Positions 8,623 through 16,975 of a stretch of 54,054 bases of DNA are shown here, piece by piece. How positions within the stretch are numbered: position 1 is the stretch's first letter; every line of letters starts with the position of its first letter. Source of the stretch: an uncultured Pseudomonadota bacterium (GTDB lineage Bacteria; Pseudomonadota; Gammaproteobacteria; Methylococcales; Methylomonadaceae); the NCBI GenBank assembly GCA_903918375.1, contig CAIXED010000031.1, positions 1 to 54,054 on the forward strand, read 5' to 3'. Position numbers and translations under genes: made by a program. The notes below the pieces were generated by a model. It did no database searches. It was not told the DNA's origin and was given only the letters and a program-made list of their open reading frames with translations.

Positions 8623-9552
8623 GTGCAAAATATTGGTGATATTGCGAACTCAACATTAAATTCAAAATTAGTTGCATTAAGAGAACGCAGTAAAACAAGA
8701 AATACCGCTGTTTTGAGTGCATCGACTTTTGGTATCAAAGCACCGTTGTTTAAAACACCATTTGGACTCCAAACCCGAGCAGCTTCAAATCCCTTGGCAA
8801 GATGCGCGGTTTTTGCTCCCGTTAAGCAACGTATGCTTTACGACCGGTATATTACGGTTGGTCATTTCAATGGTTTTCCTATTGAAATAAAGGGCGAGCA
8901 ATTGAATCAAGATGATCACGATACGTTGTTGCAACTGATCAAAATGGCCGAAGGGGTTGAGTATGGCGTTGATTTCAGTGTTTCAGTTAATTCGGTGCTA
9001 AAAGGATTAAATCGAAATACATGGCAAGAGCAGCGTCGGCAATTATTCCAACAAGTTGAACGACTCGTATCAACGACACTTCGTATTACCGCATCGAACG
9101 GTATGCGCTATATCGGACACATCATTGACGATGCGTGTACACCCGATGATCAAGAGGTTTTACCTTTTTCCCGTCGAAATCTCACCTATCGATTAAATCC
9201 TAAGTTCGCATTTTTATACCAAAATAATCAATACACTCTAGTCGATTTTGAAAAACGTTTAGCGCTCAAAGGGCGAGGCTCTGAATTGGCAAAATGGTTG
9301 CATCTGTGGATAGATAGCCATGCTAAACAGTACAGCCACAAAGTTGAAACTATTCGTGAAAAATGCGGTAGTCAAGTCAAAGAATTAAGAAATTTCAGGT
9401 TAAAACTAAAGCAAGCACTTGGCCTATTACAAGAGGTTGGGCTTATTTCCGATTGGGCAATAGATGATGCTGATTTAGTGCATGTCACTAGGAATGCCGC
9501 TCGAAGTCAGATTAAGCATTTAAAAAAAAATAAAAAAATGTTGTCTAAATAG
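8623..9552 (+). CDS. trfA: TrfA-like plasmid replication initiator
   Basis: A 309-residue protein resembling TrfA (PF07042), the iteron-binding initiator of IncP-type replicons. Family features seen: a conserved entry NPLARCAVFAPVKQR, ITVGHFNGFPIEIKGEQLNQ, a central region of paired winged-helix character (VSVNSVLKGLNRNTWQEQR and LVSTTLRITASNG), and the late LALKGRGSELAKWLHLWIDS. The start is GTG at 8623 with an AAGGAG ribosome binding site 7 nt upstream. Four iterons begin 52 bp after its stop, which supports the call: the protein would bind them, open the adjacent AT-rich DNA and recruit host DnaB. Together these mark the window as an autonomous replicon rather than only a chromosomal island. 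The extreme C-terminus is lysine-rich. Confidence 0.85.
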   Translation: MQNIGDIANSTLNSKLVALRERSKTRNTAVLSASTFGIKAPLFKTPFGLQTRAASNPLARCAVFAPVKQRMLYDRYITVGHFNGFPIEIKGEQLNQDDHDTLLQLIKMAEGVEYGVDFSVSVNSVLKGLNRNTWQEQRRQLFQQVERLVSTTLRITASNGMRYIGHIIDDACTPDDQEVLPFSRRNLTYRLNPKFAFLYQNNQYTLVDFEKRLALKGRGSELAKWLHLWIDSHAKQYSHKVETIREKCGSQVKELRNFRLKLKQALGLLQEVGLISDWAIDDADLVHVTRNAARSQIKHLKKNKKMLSK

Positions 9553-9603
9553 TTTTGCAATTGTTGCAGGATCAATCTCAATACTGTTTTGGTAACTAAC
9601 TGG

Positions 9604-9687
9604 TGCGGCTTTTCGGTAACAAGTGTGCGGCTTTTGGGTAGCGCTTACTGCGGCTTTTCGGTAGCAAAGGTGCGGCTTTTGGGTAGC
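9604..9687 (+). repeat. Four iterons, probable replication origin (oriV)
   Basis: Four direct copies of TGCGGCTTTTSGGTARC start at 9604, 9626, 9649 and 9671, spaced 22, 23 and 22 bp, about two helical turns, so all lie on one face of the DNA. Copies 1 and 3 have C at the variable position, copies 2 and 4 have G, giving an alternating pattern. They sit directly downstream of the TrfA-like gene. An AT-rich tract (about 9715-9782) follows, the expected unwinding element. I find no good DnaA box in this gap. Confidence 0.85.
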
Positions 9688-9801
9688 GGTAAACCAGTGT
9701 AAATCATTAATAACCCACTGATTCATATGTAAAAAATAAGCACAGATAATTTGATTAAATCAATATTAAATCTTTTTTAAATCCGCGCGCGAGAGGAAAA
9801 A

Positions 9802-10350
9802 ATGGAGCGTAAAGAACCGCACAGTCTTATTGCCAATAACATGCGTTTGCAAATTGCTACTCGATTTATAAATTTGGAAGGGCGAACACATTTAATTAAG
9901 TCGTCTTGTGGTTTATCACATAAGACAATTCTTAAATTATCAAAAGAGCTGACCGGAAGAGCACCTCGAACTGGTAAAACGGCGATCAGCTATCTCTGGG
10001 CTGTTAAAACACCCGAAAACAATATTGAGGCGTCGGCTTTTTATGCGATTTTTAAGAAGATGTATGACGCGCATTTTGCAATGCAAGCAACCTATGAACA
10101 AAAACATCATGTGTCATACGACACGATTATTTTTGTTGAGTCATTTGAGTTCTTGGATCGAATACAAAAAAATCATGAAATGGATATCAATCGAGCTGCA
10201 ACCATTCTACACGCAGTGCAAAAAGGGGATCTTGTCCAAATTGATTGTCGTTACTGCACTCGGAAGTTTTTAAGTAATTTATCTAGCGCAGATTTTCGTG
10301 AAAAGTGTCCTGTTTGTCACTTCGCAAAAAAACATAAAAGAATTGTCTAA
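9802..10350 (+). CDS. FlhC-like transcriptional activator subunit
   Basis: A 182-residue protein resembling FlhC, the DNA-contacting, zinc-binding half of FlhDC-type activators. It shows the FlhC N-terminal pattern (RLQIATRFINLEGRTHLI, then SHKTILKLSKELTGRAPRTG; FlhC: LIKLYKELRGSPPPKG) and the central NIEASAFYAIFKKM. A four-cysteine zinc motif is at the end (CRYC ... CPVC, about residues 149-172). FlhC homologues SetC/AcaC form the transfer activator of SXT/R391 and IncC elements together with an FlhD-like protein; the partner here is at 8246. An AGAGG ribosome binding site precedes the ATG. The next gene is the first transfer gene, with a putative activator site only 17 bp after this stop. 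Confidence 0.8.
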   Translation: MERKEPHSLIANNMRLQIATRFINLEGRTHLIKSSCGLSHKTILKLSKELTGRAPRTGKTAISYLWAVKTPENNIEASAFYAIFKKMYDAHFAMQATYEQKHHVSYDTIIFVESFEFLDRIQKNHEMDINRAATILHAVQKGDLVQIDCRYCTRKFLSNLSSADFREKCPVCHFAKKHKRIV

Positions 10351-10366
10351 TTTTTTTTAAACGATG

Positions 10367-10388
10367 GCCTTTTTGGGCATGATTACGA
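10367..10388 (+). promoter_or_regulatory. Putative activator site A, upstream of first transfer operon
   Basis: The sequence is GCC-TTTTT-GGGCATGATTACGA. The 14-nt right part is identical at site B (19110-19131), and a one-mismatch, one-deletion version is at site C (30750-30770). GCC and GGC also form a small inverted repeat. It lies 37 bp before the ATG at 10426, where a transfer activator would be expected to act. Function is inferred from recurrence and position. Confidence 0.6.
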
Positions 10389-10425
10389 ATATAGCGGTAT
10401 TTTTGCTCGTGTAGCATTGGGCACC

Positions 10426-11118
10426 ATGAAAACTTTATTGTTGCCCATTATTTTTTTAATGCCTACCGATGTTGTTGCGAATGATGCCTATCAACGCCTT
10501 CAAAAAAGCGTTTGGCATGAAGAAGCCGCTAACGCGAGTGTGGATGTGGCGACTCTGTATTCAATTGCTGTTGCCGAATCTGGTATGAGGTGGTCGGATG
10601 GTACATACCGACCATGGCCATGGACTTTAAATATCAATGACGGCAAAGGCATCGTTAAAACAGGCGCCCGTCGTTACAAAAGTAAGTCGCAAGCCCAAAA
10701 TGCCTTGAATGGTTTCATTAGTTCAGGGATTACTAATATTGACATTGGTTTGATGCAAGTCAATTTGTTTTGGCATGGTGAAAGAGTCAACAAAGCAGAT
10801 GATTTACTTGAGCCAGCTATCAATATTACTGTGGCTGCTCAATATCTGAGTGAACTCAAAACCGCCAATTTAATGCGTAAAGTTGGCGGTTACCATGCGC
10901 CGACAAATCTCCCAAAAGGTCTAAGCTATGCCAATCGAGTAAAAACAATTGAAAGTAAATTTCTCGATAATGGTTATCACACAGTCAAAGCTAAAAGCGT
11001 AGAGCATTGGAATTTTAAAGTAAATTCACATACGGAAAACACGCTACCCAAAACCATTGATTTTACTCTAAATTGGTCAGTGGTCCTTTCAGGACTTCCT
11101 TCTCAAAATAAACTGTAA
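10426..11118 (+). CDS. Lytic transglycosylase of the conjugation apparatus
   Basis: A roughly 230-residue, VirB1/Orf169-like muramidase that would locally cleave peptidoglycan so the transfer channel can be built. It has a signal peptide (MKTLLLPIIFLMPTDVVAND). The SLT catalytic glutamate sits in LYSIAVAESG, followed by the family's NIDIGLMQVNLFWHG block and the Y/N-rich ending GLSYANRVKTIE. I chose ATG 10426; an in-frame TTG at 10417 would add three residues. It is the first gene of the transfer operon, 5 nt upstream of the OmpA-like lipoprotein gene, and follows putative activator site A. The C-terminal 45 residues after the catalytic fold are not typical and may be a tether. Confidence 0.85.
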   Translation: MKTLLLPIIFLMPTDVVANDAYQRLQKSVWHEEAANASVDVATLYSIAVAESGMRWSDGTYRPWPWTLNINDGKGIVKTGARRYKSKSQAQNALNGFISSGITNIDIGLMQVNLFWHGERVNKADDLLEPAINITVAAQYLSELKTANLMRKVGGYHAPTNLPKGLSYANRVKTIESKFLDNGYHTVKAKSVEHWNFKVNSHTENTLPKTIDFTLNWSVVLSGLPSQNKL

Positions 11119-11122
11119 TGTT

Positions 11123-11746
11123 ATGTTTAAATTAAATCACTTTTTAACATTAACTGTTCTGCTCACAACGACAGCTTGTAGTGTTCTGCCATGGAATAGC
11201 AAAGAAGAACCTTGTCAGGTCGAAGTGACTATTTGGGGGGCTCCAGTTGTTAGCCGACTTGATTACACTCAAATCAAGGGCAGTCGTGAACAAGTTATTC
11301 TGCCTACTGAGAGCCAACATACATTATCGCTCTCAGCTGATATTCCGAAGAGTTCATCGCTGACTCAACTACCTGTTGAATTGCCATTTGATAGCGAGAT
11401 GACTGCAACCAATATTGAGTCGATTTACTTTTCTTTTGACCGATTCAATATAAGCCAGCCTGAACGCACCAAAATCCAAAATCTGATCGCTCATGCCGGC
11501 GGGTCTGAGAAAGTTCATCACATTGACATCAATGCTTATACAGACTCAAAAGGCAGTGACCGGTATAACCAGGCTTTATCTATTAAACGCGCAATGGCGG
11601 TTAGGGATTACATAATTAGTCTTGGTGTTAGTTCCAATGTGATTAGTATCGCGGGACACGGTGAATCAAATCCTGCGTCAACCAATTCAAACTCAAAAGG
11701 CAGGGCGTTAAATCGTCGAGCAATTGTTTCAACGGATGGAGAGTAA
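11123..11746 (+). CDS. OmpA-like peptidoglycan-binding lipoprotein
   Basis: A 207-residue envelope protein. The N-terminus ends in a lipobox-like TTTAC (Cys near residue 19), so it is probably lipidated. Residues about 98-205 are an OmpA C-terminal domain that binds peptidoglycan: IYFSFDRFNIS, IDINAYTDSKGSDRYNQALS, KRAMAVRDYIISLG, IAGHGESNP and the closing RALNRRAIVS. It sits between the transglycosylase and TraL genes, so it most likely anchors the transfer complex to the cell wall. Such a gene is not part of the canonical F tra operon and marks this as a divergent F-type system. No equivalent F gene symbol is justified. Confidence 0.85.
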   Translation: MFKLNHFLTLTVLLTTTACSVLPWNSKEEPCQVEVTIWGAPVVSRLDYTQIKGSREQVILPTESQHTLSLSADIPKSSSLTQLPVELPFDSEMTATNIESIYFSFDRFNISQPERTKIQNLIAHAGGSEKVHHIDINAYTDSKGSDRYNQALSIKRAMAVRDYIISLGVSSNVISIAGHGESNPASTNSNSKGRALNRRAIVSTDGE

Positions 11747-11750
11747 TCGC

Positions 11751-12026
11751 GTGGCAACTATTCCGAATTATTTAGATGAACCACCTCAAATTTTGCTTTG
11801 GGATTTCGATGAGATGATTATTTTCGTCCTCATGATTTGTTTTGGCATGGTCGCACACAATCTGCTTGCGTTTGGTGGTGTTGGATTTATGTTGATTCGT
11901 TTCTTTAGAAACGTCAAAGACCGGCGTGCAATGGGGTTTATGCTACATACACTCTATTGGTTTACAGGTGTTCCATCTGGCGATTCAAGAACAAAACCTA
12001 ACCCGTTTATTCGTCAATATCATTAG
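11751..12026 (+). CDS. traL: TraL-like conjugation membrane protein
   Basis: A 91-residue inner-membrane protein of the F-type type IV secretion system, the same length as F TraL. It begins with the family's IPNYLDEPPQILLWDFDE, followed by two hydrophobic segments (about 20-55), the RFFRNVKDRRAMGF loop and a C-terminal PNPFIRQYH. GTG 11751 is the best start because it gives the standard N-terminus and has GGAG upstream. The frame is open further up, but only inside the OmpA-like gene. TraL is thought to belong to the pilus-assembly base with TraE and TraC. It is followed 11 bp later by traE. Confidence 0.88.
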   Translation: MATIPNYLDEPPQILLWDFDEMIIFVLMICFGMVAHNLLAFGGVGFMLIRFFRNVKDRRAMGFMLHTLYWFTGVPSGDSRTKPNPFIRQYH

Positions 12027-12037
12027 GAGGCGGCAAA

Positions 12038-12673
12038 ATGGAGTTATCGAATTTATCGAAAACGTGGAATGGTATTAATCATCTAAATGATTATCTAAAA
12101 ATATTGTTACTCATTTCGATCATCAGCAATGTCATTTTAGTTATTGCTGTTTTATCAAAGTCTCACACCGTTGTTTTAGTTCCATCACACATTACAGAAA
12201 ACTTGGAAGTATCCAAAAATAAATCGTCGGGTGGTTACAAAAAAGCGTGGGCGTTATTTGCGACACAGCTTATCGGCAATGTGTCACCTGGTAATGCCGA
12301 ATTCGTTAAAGAGCAATTTTCGGGATTGCTGGCTAGTGATGTCAGGATTGGGGTAATGGATCAAATTACTAGAGACTTAACCGATCTTAAATCAGAAAAC
12401 GTCAGTTCAATCTTCGAAATTGAATCTGTGATGTATGAGCCTGATTCAGACAAAGTGTTTGTCACTGGCAAGAACAAACTTAAAAGTACGTCGGGTGGAA
12501 TCGATGGTGGCTATCAAACGTATGAATATGTCATCGCAATGGAACATTACACACCCTATATCACTGCATTCAACGTGTATGCAGGTCAACCCAGAACTCA
12601 AGACAGATTGTTGCGTGAGTCAGAGGTGAAAAAACCGTCGATGAACAACTCAATAATCAATAGGTTGAACTGA
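12038..12673 (+). CDS. traE: TraE-like pilus assembly protein
   Basis: A 211-residue VirB5/VirB8-position component of the F-type channel. It has a short cytoplasmic N-terminus, one membrane helix (about residues 20-42) and a periplasmic domain of about 165 residues. Recognisable TraE features are SKSHTVVLVPSHI just after the helix and the later YEYVIAMEHYTPYITAFNVY. An AGGAGG ribosome binding site precedes the ATG. The stop overlaps the traK start by one base (TGATG), a tight coupling. Slightly longer than F TraE because of a C-terminal extension. Confidence 0.88.
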   Translation: MELSNLSKTWNGINHLNDYLKILLLISIISNVILVIAVLSKSHTVVLVPSHITENLEVSKNKSSGGYKKAWALFATQLIGNVSPGNAEFVKEQFSGLLASDVRIGVMDQITRDLTDLKSENVSSIFEIESVMYEPDSDKVFVTGKNKLKSTSGGIDGGYQTYEYVIAMEHYTPYITAFNVYAGQPRTQDRLLRESEVKKPSMNNSIINRLN

Positions 12674-13755
12674 TGCTGAAAAAAACATTTTTAAATGCTG
12701 TGGTGTTGTTGGGTGTTGCTAACAGTGTGTCCGCACAGCAAGTACCTGTTGGTGCTTTACCTTTTATTAGTCAAAACGGCGTACCGTTGGTATCGCAAAA
12801 ATCAGCCACGACTGATCCGATTCAGTTACCAAACGACTTAAATACACCCGAGGCCATTCCGGTTGGACAAGCAGAGGGTGTGCAAACGATGACTGGTACG
12901 CTTAATAGCGAATCAGAAGACCCCATTATTTCTCAAAGACTTGGGTTTGATGCAAATACTCGACCCAAAAAGGCAGAAAAAAGACCTGGTTTATTGGAAG
13001 TTAAAAAAACAAAGGAAAAGGTTGAACATAATCCTGATCTAAGTTTGGGGGCTATTGTTATAAAACCCAGACCCGGTATGACCGAAAGTGCGGTGATTAA
13101 AAGAGGCAAAATGAATCGGATCATTACCCCGTTCGATGATGTCAAGGTTATCACAATGGATCCGATTGAAACCAAAATTGAAGGTCGTGATTTATATATT
13201 GTGACTGAGTCAGAAGTCCCAGTTTCACTCTACATCATGTCACAAAATAATGAAGGAACGACTTTGTCGCTTCAGTTGGTACCTAAGGACAGTATTGCGC
13301 CCGTTGAAATAAAAATCGCTGATACGGGTCAACATGTCACTGCCGAGAATAACGATAATCGCTACAACAAACCCAGTCTGCCTTATGTCAACGAAATTAA
13401 ATCGATTATGCAATCGATGGGTAAGCAGCTTATCCCTTCTGGATTTACGTTATCAGATTTAACGCCGTCTATTACTAACACGACGTTTTGCCATGATCCA
13501 AATCTCACCTTTTTACCAGGTCAGGTTTTGACTGGAGCCTCAATGAAAATGGTGGTATTGGTCGCACAAAACACGAACTCAACACCTGTTAATTTTGAAG
13601 AATCGAGTTGTGCAAATGAGTCAGTGATTTCTGTCGCAGCATGGCCAAAAATTAGTTTGAATCCCGGTGATAAAACGGAGGTTTATATTCTTATGCGATC
13701 AGGTGGGGATGAAAGTCATGAAGAAAGTAGACCCCGTCTAGTTTCCCAAAATTAA
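12673..13755 (+). CDS. traK: TraK-like secretin-type outer-membrane core protein
   Basis: A 360-residue periplasmic/outer-membrane component that, with TraV and TraB, forms the F-type core complex. It begins with a signal peptide ending around VSAQQV. The N-terminal third is rich in P, T, S and Q and low in complexity. The C-terminal part carries the TraK/secretin-like region (IIRFDD-like IITPFDDVKVITMD, LYIVTESEVPVSLYIM, TLSLQLVPKDSI). It is considerably longer than F TraK because of the N-terminal extension. The order traL-traE-traK-traB is exactly the F operon order. Confidence 0.87.
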   Translation: MLKKTFLNAVVLLGVANSVSAQQVPVGALPFISQNGVPLVSQKSATTDPIQLPNDLNTPEAIPVGQAEGVQTMTGTLNSESEDPIISQRLGFDANTRPKKAEKRPGLLEVKKTKEKVEHNPDLSLGAIVIKPRPGMTESAVIKRGKMNRIITPFDDVKVITMDPIETKIEGRDLYIVTESEVPVSLYIMSQNNEGTTLSLQLVPKDSIAPVEIKIADTGQHVTAENNDNRYNKPSLPYVNEIKSIMQSMGKQLIPSGFTLSDLTPSITNTTFCHDPNLTFLPGQVLTGASMKMVVLVAQNTNSTPVNFEESSCANESVISVAAWPKISLNPGDKTEVYILMRSGGDESHEESRPRLVSQN

Positions 13756-13767
13756 GGGAGGAAACTA

Positions 13768-15366
13768 ATGCTGGACTTAAACAAAAACAACACAGTAAAA
13801 GCGCAAATCAAGCATTGGTTTGAGCAGCTTGATCCGAATAAGAAACGATTGATTACCACAACCGCTGTTGGAGGGGGGATATTACTGGTTTCCTCGTTAT
13901 TAGTGCTGTTTGGAGGTCATAAGCCAATTGATATGGTGACTAAAAAAACACCGAATATTTCGATTTTGAATGGAAAAAAACCGCAGGGCGCAACGGTTGA
14001 TGTCTTATCGGGACAGGTTAAAAAGTTAACAGACGAATTATCAATGCTGAAAGAGTCGTCACAGCGACAAAATCAACAGTATCAAGATCTAACGAAAACA
14101 CTGAACGAGCAAACAAAAACCATTGATTCTCAGACTCAGTTGTTACAGAAACAAGCAAGCGAATTACAGGGACAATTAGCAGAAACCAAACAGATGGTTG
14201 GTGAGCAGCGTATTATCGATTTACCGCCAGTACCACAGTCAAACAAAAAAGGAGCTGGGGGAATGTCTTTTGCGGATCAGGATGAACCCAATACATTAAA
14301 TAATCAATCTACCCCTGTGACGGATGGACCAAAAATCAAGGAGTTTACATCTAAGGGTGTGGTTGATAGTTCAAGTAAATCAACAGATAGCACTGAAAAA
14401 GTATCAACGGATAAAAAAGGCAAGATCCAAGAGTTTGTGAACGTTAAAAATAGCAAAAATGGTCTGCCAGATATGTTTTTACCGGCGGGTAGTATCCTCA
14501 GTGGGACATTGATTACAGGCCTCGATGCGCCCACCTCTAATCAGGCGAGACGCGATCCATTTCCAGCGCTACTGAGAATTAAGTCAGAAGCGATTCTGCC
14601 CAACCGTTACAAAATGGATATTAGGGAGTGCTTCCTGATAGCAAGTGGCTATGGTGATATGAGTTCGGAACGCGCGTATTTGAGAGCGGAACGTATGTCT
14701 TGTATCAAAAACGATGGCGCCGTAATTGAAAGTAGTATGGATGCTTATTCTGTAGGCGAAGATGGTAAAGCGGGCATTCGCGGCAGATTGGTTTCTAAAA
14801 ATGGCCAAATTATAGGTAATGCACTGATGTCGGGGTTTGTCGCAGGGATTACCCATGCGTTTTCACCTCAATCGGTGCAATCAATCAATACGTCACCGGT
14901 GTCTGGTGCCAACCAGGCATTTCAATATCCATCGCCACAATTAATTGCTGGTCAGGCGATGGCCGGTGGTGTTCAGGGGGCTGCTCAGCAAATTGCAGGC
15001 TATTACCTCGCCATGGCCAGAAATATTTTCCCCATTATCGAAGTGGATGCAGGTCGGAAAATCGATTTTGTCATGATTCGCGGTATTTCTCTGAATCCAA
15101 AGGTGAAAGGGTCGCAGGAGCCGAACCAAAACGTGCGATCTAACAATAATTCGATGGGTCAAAATCAGCAAGTCGGTGGGCAAATGATGCAGATGATGAA
15201 TTCGAATCTAAAGCCAATTGGTCCGCTACCACAGAACAACTATGGCGCAATGTTTGGCAATGGTAATGGCGGTTCAAATAGTTATGGATACAACGGAATG
15301 AGTGGCTCTGCCTATATGGGGGGCGGTGGTTATTTTCAGGATAATTCTGGATTCGGAGGAAATTAA
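13768..15366 (+). CDS. traB: TraB-like (VirB10/TrbI) envelope-spanning scaffold
   Basis: A 532-residue protein that links inner and outer membranes in the transfer channel. It has an N-terminal cytoplasmic stretch, a transmembrane helix (about 30-52), a coiled coil (about 72-140, rich in Q, K, L and E) and a flexible linker. A TrbI-type domain follows from about 230 (FLPAGSILSGTLITGLDAP, ALLRIKSEAILPN and, near 340, SVGEDGKAGIRGRLVSKNG). The C-terminal 70 residues are Gly/Asn/Met-rich and low-complexity. An AAGGGAGG ribosome binding site precedes the ATG. The stop is followed within 2 nt by the GTG of the DsbC-like gene. Confidence 0.9.
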   Translation: MLDLNKNNTVKAQIKHWFEQLDPNKKRLITTTAVGGGILLVSSLLVLFGGHKPIDMVTKKTPNISILNGKKPQGATVDVLSGQVKKLTDELSMLKESSQRQNQQYQDLTKTLNEQTKTIDSQTQLLQKQASELQGQLAETKQMVGEQRIIDLPPVPQSNKKGAGGMSFADQDEPNTLNNQSTPVTDGPKIKEFTSKGVVDSSSKSTDSTEKVSTDKKGKIQEFVNVKNSKNGLPDMFLPAGSILSGTLITGLDAPTSNQARRDPFPALLRIKSEAILPNRYKMDIRECFLIASGYGDMSSERAYLRAERMSCIKNDGAVIESSMDAYSVGEDGKAGIRGRLVSKNGQIIGNALMSGFVAGITHAFSPQSVQSINTSPVSGANQAFQYPSPQLIAGQAMAGGVQGAAQQIAGYYLAMARNIFPIIEVDAGRKIDFVMIRGISLNPKVKGSQEPNQNVRSNNNSMGQNQQVGGQMMQMMNSNLKPIGPLPQNNYGAMFGNGNGGSNSYGYNGMSGSAYMGGGGYFQDNSGFGGN

Positions 15367-15367
15367 A

Positions 15368-16111
15368 GTGATACGAACACTCTTTGTAGCAGCTTCAATG
15401 TTAATGGTTGGATTGGCTCAAGCCGCCGATAATGAAACAACAATGAAAGCCGAAGTAAAACAAGCGCTTGCTAGTGTGGATGATGTTAAGCGATTGCCTG
15501 CGACTGGATTGTCATTTTTAAAAGCCGGCGATAAAACGTTTTTAATTACTGACAATGGTCATTTTGTGATTGCTGGCAATTTTAAATTGGTCGATATGTG
15601 GCAGGGCAAGTTATTAAATAACGTAGCGGATATGTCAGGTGTCGATAAAATTAATCTGCGTGGTATCGGTTTAAATCCCGACGAAATGGGCGCGTTCACC
15701 ATTGGTCTGGGTAACCAAGAGGTTGATATTTTTGTTGACCCTCAGTGTCAGTATTGTAACGAGTTGCTGAATCAGCTTGATAAGCTGGGGGAAACTTACA
15801 CATTTAAAATTGTATTGATTCCTGTCTTAGGCTCAGAGTCGGCTGATATTGCAAGACGATTAACGTGTGATAACGACAAAGAACGTGCAATGAAAGCATT
15901 GTTGTCTAAAGACTATAAAACCATTCCCCCATTACCTAAAGCGGGTAGTGCTGGGAAAAGTTGTGATATTTCCTCATTACAGAAAGCAGTCGTTGCGGCA
16001 AAGCTTTTGGATATAAAAGGTGTGCCATTCTCGATTTTACCGTCTAAAAATGTCTTTAAAGGCGGGTCAAAAGATTTCAAAGCGGTTTTGGAGAAAGATA
16101 AAGATGCGTAA
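15368..16111 (+). CDS. DsbC-like thiol-disulfide isomerase for transfer proteins
   Basis: A 247-residue periplasmic protein with a signal peptide (ending about AQAAD), an N-terminal dimerisation-type region and a thioredoxin fold with active site CQYC in VDIFVDPQCQYCNEL. The cis-proline region is GVPFSILP. It would form or shuffle disulfides in cysteine-rich Tra proteins such as TraV and TraH. I chose GTG 15368 because the frame extends upstream only within traB and GGAGG lies 8 nt before it. The end overlaps the traV start by 8 nt. DsbC-like genes at this place are known from SXT and IncC transfer operons. Two further cysteines (DC and SC near 180-200) could be structural. Confidence 0.87.
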   Translation: MIRTLFVAASMLMVGLAQAADNETTMKAEVKQALASVDDVKRLPATGLSFLKAGDKTFLITDNGHFVIAGNFKLVDMWQGKLLNNVADMSGVDKINLRGIGLNPDEMGAFTIGLGNQEVDIFVDPQCQYCNELLNQLDKLGETYTFKIVLIPVLGSESADIARRLTCDNDKERAMKALLSKDYKTIPPLPKAGSAGKSCDISSLQKAVVAAKLLDIKGVPFSILPSKNVFKGGSKDFKAVLEKDKDA

Positions 16112-16580
16112 TCGAATGATTTTATGTGTAAGAACTATTTTAGTTATTTCCGTTTCTGGATTAGTGCTTCAGGGGTGCTCATTCATGGGGGTTGGTGCAT
16201 CGAGCTATGCTTGTCCTGGGGGTGTTGAGGGCGTTCGGTGTATGTCAGCACGACAAGTTTATGCGGCAACAGAACATTCGGATTACGTTAAATCGAGTGA
16301 CGATAATCAAAGTAAGACGGATCAAAACATTGCGCCAGTTGTTACACACACGCAGCGAGTTACAGTACCTAGCATTGAACAGCCTATCCCAATCAGAACG
16401 GCTGCTAAAGTCATGCGTATTTGGACGGCGCCTTGGGAGGATCAAGAGGGCGATCTCCATGCCGACGGTTTTGTTTATACAGAGATTGAAAATCGAAAGT
16501 GGAATCTAGGCGAACGATTTGTATCACCTTCCTCAACATTGACACCGTTAAATACCAGAACACAAGCGCTGAATAATTAA
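16104..16580 (+). CDS. traV: TraV-like core-complex lipoprotein
   Basis: A 158-residue outer-membrane lipoprotein. The signal peptide ends in lipobox LQGC (Cys near 24). The short TraV signature follows: YACPGG, a second cysteine in VRCMSARQVYAAT, and later RTAAKVMRIWTAPWEDQEGDLH and GFVYTEIENRKW. ATG 16104 is chosen over longer upstream frames because it places the signal peptide at the N-terminus. It overlaps the DsbC-like gene by 8 nt. In F, TraV tethers TraK to the outer membrane. Confidence 0.88.
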   Translation: MRNRMILCVRTILVISVSGLVLQGCSFMGVGASSYACPGGVEGVRCMSARQVYAATEHSDYVKSSDDNQSKTDQNIAPVVTHTQRVTVPSIEQPIPIRTAAKVMRIWTAPWEDQEGDLHADGFVYTEIENRKWNLGERFVSPSSTLTPLNTRTQALNN

Positions 16581-16596
16581 TTTTGAGATCCCTGTT

Positions 16597-16719
16597 ATGA
16601 CAATTAACAAAAATTCACGAATCAAATTATTTCTGCTCGTTTTTGAATCTACAGGGTTGATTATTATTGGCACAATCAGCGCCTTGTTCTCAATGTATTC
16701 AGCAGGTCTATTTTTTTAA
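16597..16719 (+). CDS. Small single-pass membrane protein, 40 residues
   Basis: This short frame sits between traV and the WGR gene. It encodes MTINKNSRIKLFLLVFESTG followed by a continuous hydrophobic stretch (LIIIGTISALFSMY) and ends in F-F. The positive N-terminus and one helix fit an inner-membrane micropeptide. Its stop is 4 bp before the ATG of the WGR gene, so it would be part of the operon. No clear Shine-Dalgarno is visible. It may be a small transfer accessory or a chance frame; I cannot assign a family. Confidence 0.4.
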   Translation: MTINKNSRIKLFLLVFESTGLIIIGTISALFSMYSAGLFF

Positions 16720-16723
16720 ACTC

Positions 16724-16975
16724 ATGTGGAATCCGGTTTATCTGCGGTTTATTGATCCTGGATCAAATAAGCTACGTTTTTACTCGATTCATGTCACTAA
16801 GTCGGTTTTTTCAGATGACTGGGAAGTCGTGCGTGAATGGGGGCGAATTGGTTCACCTGGGACTGTGAGAACCGAAGCATTTAAAGAAAAGGAAGATTCT
16901 GAGGCCTATGCTGAAATGTTTAAAACTAAAAAAATTAAAAAAGGCTATTGCGAATGTCAAAAAGACAATATTTAG
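16724..16975 (+). CDS. WGR-domain protein, small
   Basis: An 83-residue protein made almost wholly of a WGR domain, named for its W-G-R motif, here EWGRIGSPGTVR. WGR domains occur in DNA-repair and RNA/DNA-binding proteins such as PARPs and some ligases, and as stand-alone forms on plasmids. ATG 16724 gives the normal N-terminus (MWNPVYLRFIDP); an upstream TTG frame overlaps the 40-residue gene and is unlikely. It overlaps the next gene by 22 nt. A paralogue is encoded at 30392-30628 on the other strand and shares VYL, RFY-IH-T and the EWGRIGSPGTVR block. Its role in a transfer operon is unknown. Confidence 0.75.
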   Translation: MWNPVYLRFIDPGSNKLRFYSIHVTKSVFSDDWEVVREWGRIGSPGTVRTEAFKEKEDSEAYAEMFKTKKIKKGYCECQKDNI

